This document shows positions 1 to 8,905 of a stretch of 40,491 nt of DNA, piece after piece. The first letter of the stretch is position 1. Every line of letters begins with the position of its first letter. The position numbers and the translations under genes are program-made. Location of the stretch: positions 1 to 40,491 of the forward strand of contig CANQOZ010000003.1 of NCBI GenBank assembly GCA_947625585.1, written 5' to 3'. Under the pieces are notes generated by a model. The model was not told the origin of the DNA. It did not search any database and saw only the letters and a list, made by a program, of their open reading frames with translations. The stretch is from an uncultured Eubacteriaceae bacterium. Its GTDB lineage: Bacteria > Bacillota > Clostridia > Eubacteriales > Eubacteriaceae.

Positions 1-746
1 CCACCGTTGTATCTTAAATCTATTACTAATCCAGTTATTCCCTCACCTAAAAGTTTGTCAAGTTGTTCTTTAAATTGGGTAGGAGTTCCTGAACCAAAAC
101 TAGAAATATAAATATAACCAATCCCATCTAGGTTCTCTCCAGATACAGTACTACTATCAATTTGAGCTCTTTTAAGTTTAAAATCGATTTCCTTTCCATC
201 CCGTTCAACCGTTATTTTGACTTCAGACCCAATTTCTCCTCTAGTTTTAGAAACAACTAAATCAAGATCTTGTCCAACAACATTTTCATCATTAATCTTA
301 ATTATTTTGTCTCCACCCTTTATACCCGCAGTAGCAGCTGGTGTGTTTTCAATGATATCGGTTATAAGTATGTTATTAGGATCTGTTCCATCAATTAAAA
401 CGCCAATACCACCAAAAGTATTAGAGTAAGAGCTAACCATTTCCTCGTATTCAGCTGTTGGATAATATTCAGCATAGTCATCTCCAATATTATCAAACAT
501 CGTTTTAATTAAAGTTTCTCCAAGAGCTCTATTATCAACTTTATTTAAACTTCTCTTGTTGATAATATTATTAAGTTGATTTAACTTAACTACTTCCTCT
601 AAAAATTCTGGAGATGAATTATAAATAACAGCTGTATTTGGAAATCTTAACCATCCTGAAGTGAACAGGTAGATTGATAAAGCATTAGTCAGAATTAATA
701 AAGTTATCCACTTTATTGGATTGCTATATTTTTTCAGTAAATTCAT
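1..746 (-). CDS. S41 family C-terminal processing peptidase (CtpA-like), truncated by window edge
   Basis: The reading frame starts at an ATG at 744-746 and runs off the left edge, giving about 248 residues of the N-terminal part. Residues 11-30 form one hydrophobic membrane segment or uncleaved signal anchor. A helical region follows (with GDDYAEYYP), then a PDZ domain from about residue 108 (FGGIGVLI through TPAATAGIKGGDKIIKIND), then the start of the S41 core (GIGYIYISSFG and DLRYNGG). The PDZ-S41 order and these motifs are typical of CtpA/CtpB/Prc proteases, which act outside the membrane on the C-termini of secreted or membrane proteins. The catalytic Ser-Lys residues lie beyond the edge, so activity cannot be judged. 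A terminator hairpin at 756-780 separates it from the upstream methyltransferase gene, so it may have its own promoter or depend on read-through. Confidence 0.9.
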   Translation of the reverse strand, partial: MNLLKKYSNPIKWITLLILTNALSIYLFTSGWLRFPNTAVIYNSSPEFLEEVVKLNQLNNIINKRSLNKVDNRALGETLIKTMFDNIGDDYAEYYPTAEYEEMVSSYSNTFGGIGVLIDGTDPNNILITDIIENTPAATAGIKGGDKIIKINDENVVGQDLDLVVSKTRGEIGSEVKITVERDGKEIDFKLKRAQIDSSTVSGENLDGIGYIYISSFGSGTPTQFKEQLDKLLGEGITGLVIDLRYNG

Positions 747-755
747 GTTTTAGAT

Positions 756-780
756 AAAAAAATCCTAGCAAAAGCTAGGA
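756..780 (-). terminator. Rho-independent terminator after the DUF896-methyltransferase gene
   Basis: A perfect 7-bp stem (TCCTAGC / GCTAGGA, loop AAAA) is followed on the minus strand by a run of seven T. It lies 6 bp beyond the stop codon of the gene at 786-1784. Confidence 0.85.
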
Positions 781-785
781 ATTGG

Positions 786-1784
786 TTATTTTTGAGCTTC
801 AACACAAATCCAATTTGGATTATCTTCAGTATAGATTCTAATATTTTTAAAGCCAGCCTTTTCAAAACTATCTTTAAATTCTTTCTTTGTTAAAAGATTT
901 TGATTAAACTTTTGAGCAATTAGGTTTTCTTTATAAGTTAATTCTAAATCACCATAAAGTTCAGCTACGATCATACAAGTCCCATTTGGTTTTAGAACCC
1001 TTTTTATCTGTTCTAAACAATTCTGGAATCGTGGCCAAAAATAATAAGATTCAATGGAAACAACAAGGTCGAAAAAGTCATCACCATAAGGTAAATTTTC
1101 AACACTTCCTTTTGTTACTCTAACTTTATCTTCAGTAACCCCTTTTTGATTAAATTCAATTGTTTTTTGAATTGCTAAATCTGAGACATCTATTCCATAG
1201 ATTGTAGCTTTTGGATATCGTTCATGGAGGTTTTTAATGGCTGCTCCACCACCACAACCAATATCTAAAATGGTACTTGGTTTAATGTTTTCATCTTTTA
1301 AGAAGGTCAAGGCCCAATCAGTCAGTCCTTTATGTGAATTATTCATCCTACTAAGCATTTCATCTCCAGCTTGTCCTGTTGGATTAGATGGATTACCTGT
1401 TAGAACTTGACTTAATTGTTCATCAGAAATTTGTTGATTTCTAAACTCTTTCCCCAGTTTGTCGGATATAAAAGCAACTCGTTCCTTTTCTTCATCCGTT
1501 AATTCTTCATTTTCATTTGGAAGGAATTGACTGACTTGAGCTACAGCATCCTGAATATTTTCTTTCGTAATATTATTACCATTTTTTGACGGCTTTACTT
1601 GTTCGACTTCTTCAGCTGGTACTATTTTAATACTGTCTAGTTGAGCTTTTAAGGAATTACGAACATTTCCAATGTATTCTTCATGAAGAGCCTTTCTTTC
1701 CTGCTGTTCTTCCTCTGTTAATCCTTCTTCCTTTTTCTTTTTAGCTAGTTCATTAATTCTATCTAGCTTGTCTTTTGTGATCAT
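786..1784 (-). CDS. Fusion protein: N-terminal DUF896 (YnzC-like) plus C-terminal SAM-dependent methyltransferase
   Basis: 332 residues. Residues 1-55 match the DUF896/YnzC family: two short helices with DKLDRINELAKKKKEEGLT, then EEQQERKALHEEYI, ending SLKAQLDSIKIV. This family is normally a free-standing protein of about 60-80 residues. A polar, charged linker with predicted helices follows (about 56-142). From about residue 143 comes a class I SAM-dependent methyltransferase: motif I ILDIGCGGG at 162-170, acidic residue in IYGIDVSD, post-motif VENLPYGDDFFDLVVS, and RVLKPNGT. The ATG has an AAGGA ribosome-binding site 7 nt upstream. In many Clostridia a stand-alone DUF896 gene lies near miaA and the methionine-gamma-lyase-like gene, so the position is conserved while the fusion looks unusual. 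The methyl acceptor is unknown. The frame is open throughout, with no stop between the domains. Confidence 0.88.
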   Translation of the reverse strand: MITKDKLDRINELAKKKKEEGLTEEEQQERKALHEEYIGNVRNSLKAQLDSIKIVPAEEVEQVKPSKNGNNITKENIQDAVAQVSQFLPNENEELTDEEKERVAFISDKLGKEFRNQQISDEQLSQVLTGNPSNPTGQAGDEMLSRMNNSHKGLTDWALTFLKDENIKPSTILDIGCGGGAAIKNLHERYPKATIYGIDVSDLAIQKTIEFNQKGVTEDKVRVTKGSVENLPYGDDFFDLVVSIESYYFWPRFQNCLEQIKRVLKPNGTCMIVAELYGDLELTYKENLIAQKFNQNLLTKKEFKDSFEKAGFKNIRIYTEDNPNWICVEAQK

Positions 1785-1787
1785 TTT

Positions 1788-3056
1788 TTATTCCTTATAC
1801 AATAAATTGTTATCTTTTAACCTTTGTAGACCAAGTAATAAACCTAACTTACCATGTGGATAAGTTATTCCACCTTGATAATAAACAATATAGGGTTCCC
1901 TTATTGGAGCATCTGCACTTAACTCTATTGAACTTCCTGCAATAAACGAACCAGCTGCCATAATAACTTGGTCTTGATATCCTGGCATATCCCATGGCTC
2001 CGGAGTTACAAAAGAATCAACTGGAGCTGCTTCTTGAATAGCTCTACAAAAAACTTTAACCTTTTCAGGATCTAAAAGTTTTATACTTTGAATAATATCA
2101 CTTCGGTTATCATTTGGTTCAGGACATACTTCATAACCAAGCTTTTCAAAAGCTTTAGAAGTTAAAATAGCAGATTTCAAAGCATTAACAGTTACAACTG
2201 GAGCTTGAAACAATCCCTGTAATACTGTTTTTGCCCATGTCATTGTAGCACCAGTTTCACCTGCTACACCTGGCGCAGCTAATCTAGCAGCACTATTTTC
2301 TACTAAATCTTTTCTACCACTGACATAACCTCCTGTTGGAGCTAAACCACCACCTGGATTCTTAATTAGAGAGCCAGCTATTAAATCTACTCCTATATCA
2401 GACGGTTCTTTAATATCCAAGAATTCTCCATAACAATTATCCATAAAGATAATAACATTCGGATATTTTTCTTTAATTTTATTGATAATTTCTTTTAAAT
2501 AATCTAAATTAAAAGCTTTTCGCCAACTATAACCAGTTGATCGTTGTATATAGATCAATTTCGTTTTATCAGAAATGGTTTTTAAAACTTTATCTATATC
2601 AATTAAATTATCTTTTAATGGTATTTCTTTATAAGAAACCTTTAAATCAGCTAAAGTACCTGTTCCAGTCAATTTTTCACTATTAATAAAGGTTTTAACC
2701 GTTTCATATGGAGGTCCAGAGATTGAAATTATTTCATCTCCGGGAAAAAGATTTCCATATAAGGCACAAGCAATTGCATGAGTTCCTGAAGAAATGTGTG
2801 GTCGAACTAGTGATTTATCAGTTCGAAATATTTTAGAGAAAATCTCTTCTATTATTTCTCTACCTTGATCGCCATATCCATAGCCTGTCGCTGGAAGGAA
2901 ATGTCGTTCGGATAAACCACACTCCTGCATTGCTTTAATCACTCGGAATTGGTTTTCTTCCGCTAATTTATCAAGTTTTTTAAAATTCTCTGCTACTTCT
3001 AATTCTGAATTAGTAACTAATGTTTTTATATCTTGGTCAATATCAAAGTTGTTCAA
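1788..3056 (-). CDS. Methionine gamma-lyase family protein (PF06838, 'aluminium resistance' family)
   Basis: 422 residues, full length for this PLP-dependent fold-type I family found next to miaA/hfq in many Firmicutes. The diagnostic N-terminal block CGLSERHFLPATGYGYGD sits at residues 47-64. The likely PLP lysine is in GSLIKNPGGGLAPTGGY. A C-terminal GGITYPHGKLGL block is also typical. The initiation codon is TTG (3054-3056); no ATG lies between it and the conserved block at a position that would give the usual N-terminus, and a weak AAGAG precedes it. The exact substrate in vivo is not established for this family. Historic names refer to aluminium resistance and to similarity with cystathionine/methionine lyases. 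It lies 3 nt upstream of the fusion methyltransferase, so the two are almost certainly co-transcribed. Confidence 0.88.
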   Translation of the reverse strand: MNNFDIDQDIKTLVTNSELEVAENFKKLDKLAEENQFRVIKAMQECGLSERHFLPATGYGYGDQGREIIEEIFSKIFRTDKSLVRPHISSGTHAIACALYGNLFPGDEIISISGPPYETVKTFINSEKLTGTGTLADLKVSYKEIPLKDNLIDIDKVLKTISDKTKLIYIQRSTGYSWRKAFNLDYLKEIINKIKEKYPNVIIFMDNCYGEFLDIKEPSDIGVDLIAGSLIKNPGGGLAPTGGYVSGRKDLVENSAARLAAPGVAGETGATMTWAKTVLQGLFQAPVVTVNALKSAILTSKAFEKLGYEVCPEPNDNRSDIIQSIKLLDPEKVKVFCRAIQEAAPVDSFVTPEPWDMPGYQDQVIMAAGSFIAGSSIELSADAPIREPYIVYYQGGITYPHGKLGLLLGLQRLKDNNLLYKE

Positions 3057-3066
3057 ATTTTTCTCT

Positions 3067-3090
3067 TAAAAAAATCCCTTAACAGGGATT
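3067..3090 (-). terminator. Rho-independent terminator after msrA
   Basis: A 7-bp stem AATCCCT / AGGGATT with loop TAAC is followed on the minus strand by a run of seven T. It sits between msrA (stop at 3097) and the TTG-initiated lyase gene (start 3056), so that gene needs read-through or a promoter inside msrA. Confidence 0.8.
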
Positions 3091-3096
3091 AAATTA

Positions 3097-3615
3097 TTAT
3101 TTCATCTTTTTATCAAGGTAACTACCCTCTTGAGTTTGAGGTATTGGAATATGACAATAACCATAAGGATTCTTTAAAAGATAATCCTGATGATATTCTT
3201 CTGCTGGATAGAAATTAGCTAATGGTAAAACTTCAACTTGAACTTTTCTACCACTTCTATCAACAATTTGTTTTAGTACATCTAAAATAATAGGAACTTC
3301 TCTTTGACTCGTGTAATAAATTCCTGTACGGTATTGAGTTCCAACATCATTACCCTGACGATTCAAACTAAACGGATCAATAATCTTAAAGAAATGGTCT
3401 AATAATTCTTTTAAAGAAATCACATCCGAATTAAACGTAACTTCAACAGCTTCAGCTGCATTTGTGATACCGGTGCAAACTTGTTCATAAGAAGGATTTG
3501 GGTTTTTACTGTTTGCATATCCGACTACTGTATTTTCAACGCCTTTAATAGCTTGGAAATACCTTTCAACACCCCAAAAGCATCCCCCTGCAAAGACAAT
3601 TTTTTCTAAACTCAT
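3097..3615 (-). CDS. msrA: Peptide-methionine (S)-S-oxide reductase MsrA
   Basis: 172 residues, the normal size of a single-domain MsrA. The catalytic motif GCFWG is at residues 11-15, with nucleophile Cys12 in FAGGCFWGVE. Other family hallmarks are GYANS, the EAVEVTF strand, DPFSLNRQGNDVGTQYRTGIYY, and PAEEYHQDYL. It reduces methionine-S-sulfoxide in oxidised proteins using thioredoxin. There is no fused or adjacent MsrB. A GAGG ribosome-binding site lies 8 nt before the ATG. It follows miaA on the same strand with a 46-nt gap and has its own terminator downstream. Confidence 0.97.
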   Translation of the reverse strand: MSLEKIVFAGGCFWGVERYFQAIKGVENTVVGYANSKNPNPSYEQVCTGITNAAEAVEVTFNSDVISLKELLDHFFKIIDPFSLNRQGNDVGTQYRTGIYYTSQREVPIILDVLKQIVDRSGRKVQVEVLPLANFYPAEEYHQDYLLKNPYGYCHIPIPQTQEGSYLDKKMK

Positions 3616-3661
3616 TTTACTAACCTCATTTCAATACTTTATTTACCCAGTAAATTACTAT

Positions 3662-4567
3662 TTAGTTGCTAAATTTTTGAATTCTTGAGTCTTTTCGAAA
3701 CCAAGTTAGCTGTCTTTTTGCAAAATGTCGTGTATTACGTTTCAAAATTCGAATAGCTTCGTCTTTATCTATTTTCCCATCAAAATAGTCAAAAAATTCT
3801 TTATAACCAATGGCCTGCATACTTGGTAAGGATCGATCGTACTTTTGGTCAAGTTTTTTTACTTCATCTATTAGACCTAAATCAATCATTTTATCAACAC
3901 GCTGATCTATTCTGTCATAGAGAATCTCTCTAGGATAATCAGGCATTAAAATAATAGGATTGTAATCTAATTCTTTAGATTTCCCTTCTCTATCGAAATC
4001 GGACTTCTTTCTTCCTGTTACTTTAAAAATTTCTAAAGCTCGTATGACTCGTTTAACATTATTTGGATGGATAATTTTAGCACTTTCCGGATCAACTTTT
4101 AATAACTCTTTATAAAGTTCAGCTTTACCTGATTGAGTTTTACTGATCTCTTCTAATTCCTTTCGGATTTGTTCATCTGTATTCTCTTTATCTAGTGAAT
4201 ATGGAAGTGTTAAAGCATTAATATACAAACCTGTTCCACCACAGATAATTGGAACTTTATCATTTTCTAAAAAGCTACTTATTATTTTTGAACTATCCTG
4301 ATAATAGTCTGCCACAGAATAAGGTTCATCTGGACTTAGAAAGTCGATCATATGATGTTTAACAAGCTTTTGTTCCTCAATTGTAGGTTTAGCAGTTCCA
4401 ATATCCATTTCTTTGTAAATAGCCATTGAATCTGCTGAAATGATCTCAGTATCTAAGTCTTGAGCTAGTTTTATTGCTAAATCAGTTTTACCACTAGCAG
4501 TTGGACCAACTATAAATGGAATATTTGGTTTATCAGACGACACGTTTAAATAATTTCTCAAGTTCAT
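3662..4567 (-). CDS. miaA: tRNA dimethylallyltransferase MiaA
   Basis: 301 residues from the chosen ATG at 4565-4567. MiaA adds the dimethylallyl group to N6 of A37 in tRNAs reading UNN codons; MiaB, encoded upstream in the same operon, then methylthiolates it. The Walker A motif GPTASGKT lies near the N-terminus. DSMAIYKEMDIGTAKP, the LIxPDEPYSVADY-like block, GGTGLYINAL and the C-terminal RNTRHFAKRQLTWFR motif are all family signatures. An upstream in-frame ATG at 4598-4600 is possible, but an AAAGG site 7 nt before 4567 favours the shorter form. Its start overlaps the 3' end of mutL by 35 nt, indicating translational coupling. Confidence 0.96.
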   Translation of the reverse strand: MNLRNYLNVSSDKPNIPFIVGPTASGKTDLAIKLAQDLDTEIISADSMAIYKEMDIGTAKPTIEEQKLVKHHMIDFLSPDEPYSVADYYQDSSKIISSFLENDKVPIICGGTGLYINALTLPYSLDKENTDEQIRKELEEISKTQSGKAELYKELLKVDPESAKIIHPNNVKRVIRALEIFKVTGRKKSDFDREGKSKELDYNPIILMPDYPREILYDRIDQRVDKMIDLGLIDEVKKLDQKYDRSLPSMQAIGYKEFFDYFDGKIDKDEAIRILKRNTRHFAKRQLTWFRKDSRIQKFSN

Positions 4568-6314
4568 ATTTTGACCTTTGTTGAATAACTGGTCTACCAT
4601 GTGGACAAGTATAAGGGTTTTCTAATTTATCTAGGTTTCTTAAAAGTTCTTTAATTTCTTCCAATTCTAAAACATTTCCACCCTTTACTGCAGCCTTACA
4701 GGACATTGAAATTACCTTTTCTAATCCATATTCAGGCTTTTCTAAACTTTGTTTACTGTAATAATTTAGTAACGGAATAATCAAATCCACTGGTTGCTGA
4801 ATATTTAAAATAACCGGTACTGATTTAACCGTTATTCCATTATTATCTATTTCAGTTATAAAACCAAACTTATCCAACTTTTCTTTATAATTTAAATAAT
4901 CCTCTAATTCCTTCTTAGTTAGTTCAACTGACTGTGGAAGAATTATTTGTGAGTCAAAAGTTTCTTTACCCTTAAAATGTTTAGAATAAGCTTCATAAAG
5001 AGTAGCTTCATGAGCTGCATGTTGATCAATAATAAAGACTACATCATCATCTTCAACAAGAATATAGGTATTAAAGAGAACACCAATAATATTACAGTTT
5101 GAAAACCTTGGTCTATGATAGTTAGTTTCAATTACCTTTACATTTGTATTTTCACTAACATTATTATTTATAAATTCTTCTTGAACCGGTTGTTTGGCTG
5201 GACTATCCTGATGGAATTGAGGTGATAAATCGAAATTCTCCTGAGTTGCTGAATAAAATTCATCATTTTTAACAACTTCAACCTCATCAATTTCAGTCTT
5301 ATTAACTTCAATAAACTTTGGGACAAGATCAAGATTCTCTAAAACTTCCCTAATACATTGTCTAAACAATAAAGTCACTAAAGTTTTATTTAAAATATTA
5401 ATTTCTGTTTTTTGTGGATGAACATTTACATCTAGCATATAAGAAGGAAGTTCAACGAATATAATTCCACTTGGATATTGGTGCTTCATTAACTTACCTT
5501 CCCATTCCTCTTCGTAAGCTCTTGAGAGAATAGGACTCTTTACATAACGATTATTAATGAAAAATATTTGATTATCTCTATAGCTTCGTCTAGCATCAAG
5601 ATCCCCTATAAGACCATAAATTTTCATTGGAGCATTTTCAGTTTCAAATGTATAAAGGTGTTTTGAAAATTGTGGTCCAAAAATAATATAAGCAGTATCT
5701 TTTAGAGAACCATTTCCATAAGTTGTAAAGATCTCCTTGTCATTATTATGATAAGAGAATGAAATCTCAGGATGAGATAATGCTAGTTTTTCAACAATAT
5801 CCCTTATATATTGTTCTTCACGTTTATCACTTTTTAGAAATTTATATCTAGCTGGAACTGATTCAAATAAGTCAGTGACAACTATTTCTGTACCTGTTTC
5901 AAATGGAATGACTGTCTGGTTTATTATTTCGTTATTTTCTATAAAAGACTGCGAACCTAAATCTTCTTCTTTATTTTTAGTTGTTATTTTAACTTTGGCA
6001 ACAGAAGCTATTGAAGAAAGAGCTTCGCCTCTAAAACCCATTGTTTCTAAACTTTCTAAGTCATCTAGAAAACTTAGTTTTGAAGTAGCATGACGTTTAA
6101 AAGCTAATGGAATTTCATTATAAGCAATACCTTCACCGTTATCGCTTACAAGTATTTCCTTCTTACCACCATTTTTAATTGAAACATTTATTTTATTAGC
6201 TCCAGCATCAATTGAATTCTCAACTAATTCTTTTACGATTGAAGATGGTTGAACTATAACTTCCCCAGCTGCGATTTGATTAATTACTTCCTGGTTAAGT
6301 GTTTTAATTTTCAT
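4533..6314 (-). CDS. mutL: DNA mismatch repair protein MutL (endonuclease-type)
   Basis: 593 residues. The N-terminal GHKL ATPase has IAAGEVIVQPSSIVKELVENSIDAGA, DNGEGI and TMGFRGEALSSI. The C-terminal domain carries the metal-binding nuclease motif DQHAAHEATLYE (DQHA-x2-E-x4-E), the SCKAAVKGG block and the CPHGRP motif. This marks it as the nicking MutL type of organisms without MutH, as in Bacillus. A poorly conserved acidic linker (about residues 340-400) separates the domains. It acts with MutS encoded just upstream; the mutS stop overlaps the mutL start by 11 nt. No good Shine-Dalgarno precedes the ATG, which fits coupling to mutS translation. Confidence 0.97.
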   Translation of the reverse strand: MKIKTLNQEVINQIAAGEVIVQPSSIVKELVENSIDAGANKINVSIKNGGKKEILVSDNGEGIAYNEIPLAFKRHATSKLSFLDDLESLETMGFRGEALSSIASVAKVKITTKNKEEDLGSQSFIENNEIINQTVIPFETGTEIVVTDLFESVPARYKFLKSDKREEQYIRDIVEKLALSHPEISFSYHNNDKEIFTTYGNGSLKDTAYIIFGPQFSKHLYTFETENAPMKIYGLIGDLDARRSYRDNQIFFINNRYVKSPILSRAYEEEWEGKLMKHQYPSGIIFVELPSYMLDVNVHPQKTEINILNKTLVTLLFRQCIREVLENLDLVPKFIEVNKTEIDEVEVVKNDEFYSATQENFDLSPQFHQDSPAKQPVQEEFINNNVSENTNVKVIETNYHRPRFSNCNIIGVLFNTYILVEDDDVVFIIDQHAAHEATLYEAYSKHFKGKETFDSQIILPQSVELTKKELEDYLNYKEKLDKFGFITEIDNNGITVKSVPVILNIQQPVDLIIPLLNYYSKQSLEKPEYGLEKVISMSCKAAVKGGNVLELEEIKELLRNLDKLENPYTCPHGRPVIQQRSKYELEKLFKRVV

Positions 6315-8904
6315 TGCTTATTGCTTTTAATTCATAAAGTAGTGAATGAGCCTCCCTTGGAGTTAGGTTGTCCGGATCAATAGATTTTAATCTTTCTTCT
6401 AATTCACTTGGTTGAGGTTGATAATTAAAGATACTAACCTGATCGGCATTGAAGTTTTGTTGAACAGAACCCGGCGTGTTTAAGTTATTTTCTTCTAACT
6501 TAGCAAGAATTTTATTGGCTCTATTTAAAACTCTCTTTGGAAATCCCGCAAGTTTAGCGACTTCAACGCCATAACTTTGGTCTGCTTTACCTTTTTGAAT
6601 TTTCCGCAAAAAAACCACACCATCTTTAGTCTCTTTAGCTCTTATGTTGTAATTAACAAAACCATTTGTAGCTTCTAACTCGGTTAACTCATGATAATGA
6701 GTTGCAAAAAGTGTTTTTATATTCCTTTTTAAAAGATCTTCACAAACTGCCCAAGCTATAGATATCCCATCAAAGGTAGATGTCCCACGTCCAACTTCAT
6801 CTAAAATAACTAAACTCTTTTCAGTAGCATTTTTTAAAATATTACTAACTTCACTCATTTCAACCATAAAGGTACTTTGACCAGTAGCTATGTCATCAGA
6901 TGCACCAACTCTAGTAAAAATCCTATCGACGATTCCAATTTCAGCTTTATCAGCTGGAACAAATGATCCAATTTGTGCCATTAATACTATTAACGCACTT
7001 TGACGAATATAGGTTGATTTTCCTGCCATATTAGGTCCGGTGATTAATATTAATTTTTCATCATCTGAAAAGTTAGTATTGTTGGATATAAAATAGTTCC
7101 GTCCAATAAAATCTTCTATTACAGGATGTCTACCATTTTCAATTTTAATTCCGTATCCATCTGTGATCTCTGGACGGACATAATGGTTTATTCTAGCAAT
7201 TTCAGAAAATGACTGAAAAACATCTAGTTTTGAACAAATTTTTGCAACGTCTTGAATTCGCTTGATTTGTTCTTTTACCTTTTCAATAATTTCGTTGTAT
7301 AATTTGGCTTCAAGTTTATCCATATTCTCCTGAGCATCATTTATTTTCTCCTCTAACTTTTTAAGTTCAGGAGTAAAATAACGCTCGGCATTAACTAAAG
7401 TTTGTTTTCTAATATACCGATCTGGAACAAGATCCTTTTTACCATTCGGGACTTCAATAAAATAGCCAAATACTTTATTATATTTAACTTTCAAATTCGG
7501 AATACCAGTAGCTTCCTTTTCATTCGTTTCGATCTTATCTAACCATTCTTTCCCATTTTCTGTTGCGGCACGAAACGAATCAAATTGAGCATTGTAACCT
7601 CTTTTGATTTTTATAGTCTTACCAAAAGGTTTTGATTCAAAATCATCATTGATACTTTGTTCTAAAAGATCATAAATATCAACTAATCTATCCTGATCTT
7701 TAAAATCTTCTTTAATTTTAATTAAATCCGAATTTTGGATTAAATCTGTTAACTTAGAGAAAGAATCTATTGACTGTTTAAGTGAGATAAAGTCAGCAGG
7801 TACAACTGTTCCATAATTTATTTTTGAACAAATTCGTTCTAAATCATAAATGTTAGATAAGTGTTTTGAGATCTCATCTGAAAGTTCTTTATTACTAAAA
7901 AGTTCCTCTGTTCTATCAAGCCTATTATTAATTTCGTCTTTATCAAGTAGAGGAGCTTCTAATAGTGATGTTAACAAACGACTCCCGGCAGCAGTTTTTG
8001 TTTTATCTAAAATACTTAATAGACTTCCCTTCTTCTCCCCACTACGAATTGTTCTTGTTAATTCAAGATTTCTAATTGTTGAACTATCTAAACTCATAAC
8101 ATCATTTGTTTCATTTATAGTTAACGAGTTTAAATGTTTAATGTCCTGTTTTTGAGTTTCATCGATATAATTTAGGAGAGCACCAGCAGCCCGTTGTGAA
8201 CTAAACTTATTTTGTAATCCTAAACTTTCAACGGAAAAAACGTTGAACTGTTTACAGAGTCGATCTTGAGCTTTCTTTAATTCAAAATACTTGGTAGCAA
8301 CAGGTTGTGAAAAGAAGCTAAAACGTTTCTTTAATTCATCTAAAACAAAGGTATCTTCAAAAAAGTTAGGATGAATTAAAATTTCAGAAGGATTAAAACG
8401 ACTCAATTGAGTCATCAAAAACTCCAGAGGATCATTTCCATTGTATTCTGTAACTGAAAAGTCTCCAGTTGATAAATCTAAAAATGCACAACCTATATTC
8501 TTACGTTTATCACCATATAGAGACATTAAAAAGTTATTCGCTTGAGGATCTAGAAAATTATTATCAACCATAGTCCCAGGTGAGACTACCCTAACAACAT
8601 CACGTTTAACTAATCCTTTTACTAAATTTGGATCTTCTAGCTGTTCACAAATTGCTACTTTATATCCCTTTTCAATTAGCTTAGCGATGTAACTTTCTGC
8701 AGAATGATAAGGAACTCCACACATTGGAGCTTTTTCATCAAGTCCGCAGTTTTTTCCAGTTAAAGTAAGTTCAAGTTCTTTTGATGCTAAGATTGCATCA
8801 TCAAAGAACATTTCATAAAAATCACCTGCTCGAAAAAACATAATGGCATCTTGAACCTTATCATGAATTTCAAGATATTGTAGCATCATGGGTGTTAATC
8901 CCAT
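6304..8904 (-). CDS. mutS: DNA mismatch repair protein MutS
   Basis: 866 residues, full length. Domain I contains the mismatch-reading F-x-E in GDFYEMFF near residue 30. The C-terminal ABC-type ATPase has Walker A TGPNMAGKSTYIRQ around residue 620, then DEVGRGTSTFDG and ATHYHEL. The C-terminus carries the helix-turn-helix dimerisation element (GVEVAKLAGFPKRVLNRA). MutS detects mismatches and small loops and recruits MutL. An excellent GGAGG lies 6 nt before the ATG. One nucleotide separates its start from the miaB stop, so miaB-mutS-mutL-miaA form a tight operon. Confidence 0.98.
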   Translation of the reverse strand: MGLTPMMLQYLEIHDKVQDAIMFFRAGDFYEMFFDDAILASKELELTLTGKNCGLDEKAPMCGVPYHSAESYIAKLIEKGYKVAICEQLEDPNLVKGLVKRDVVRVVSPGTMVDNNFLDPQANNFLMSLYGDKRKNIGCAFLDLSTGDFSVTEYNGNDPLEFLMTQLSRFNPSEILIHPNFFEDTFVLDELKKRFSFFSQPVATKYFELKKAQDRLCKQFNVFSVESLGLQNKFSSQRAAGALLNYIDETQKQDIKHLNSLTINETNDVMSLDSSTIRNLELTRTIRSGEKKGSLLSILDKTKTAAGSRLLTSLLEAPLLDKDEINNRLDRTEELFSNKELSDEISKHLSNIYDLERICSKINYGTVVPADFISLKQSIDSFSKLTDLIQNSDLIKIKEDFKDQDRLVDIYDLLEQSINDDFESKPFGKTIKIKRGYNAQFDSFRAATENGKEWLDKIETNEKEATGIPNLKVKYNKVFGYFIEVPNGKKDLVPDRYIRKQTLVNAERYFTPELKKLEEKINDAQENMDKLEAKLYNEIIEKVKEQIKRIQDVAKICSKLDVFQSFSEIARINHYVRPEITDGYGIKIENGRHPVIEDFIGRNYFISNNTNFSDDEKLILITGPNMAGKSTYIRQSALIVLMAQIGSFVPADKAEIGIVDRIFTRVGASDDIATGQSTFMVEMSEVSNILKNATEKSLVILDEVGRGTSTFDGISIAWAVCEDLLKRNIKTLFATHYHELTELEATNGFVNYNIRAKETKDGVVFLRKIQKGKADQSYGVEVAKLAGFPKRVLNRANKILAKLEENNLNTPGSVQQNFNADQVSIFNYQPQPSELEERLKSIDPDNLTPREAHSLLYELKAISNEN

Positions 8905-8905
8905 T

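Noticed and set aside
217-429. Plus-strand 70-codon frame near the left edge
   Set aside because: It is antisense to the PDZ domain of the S41 peptidase and has no start signals.
4568-4600. Upstream start for miaA giving 11 extra residues
   Set aside because: The downstream ATG has an AAAGG site at proper spacing and gives the usual N-terminus length.
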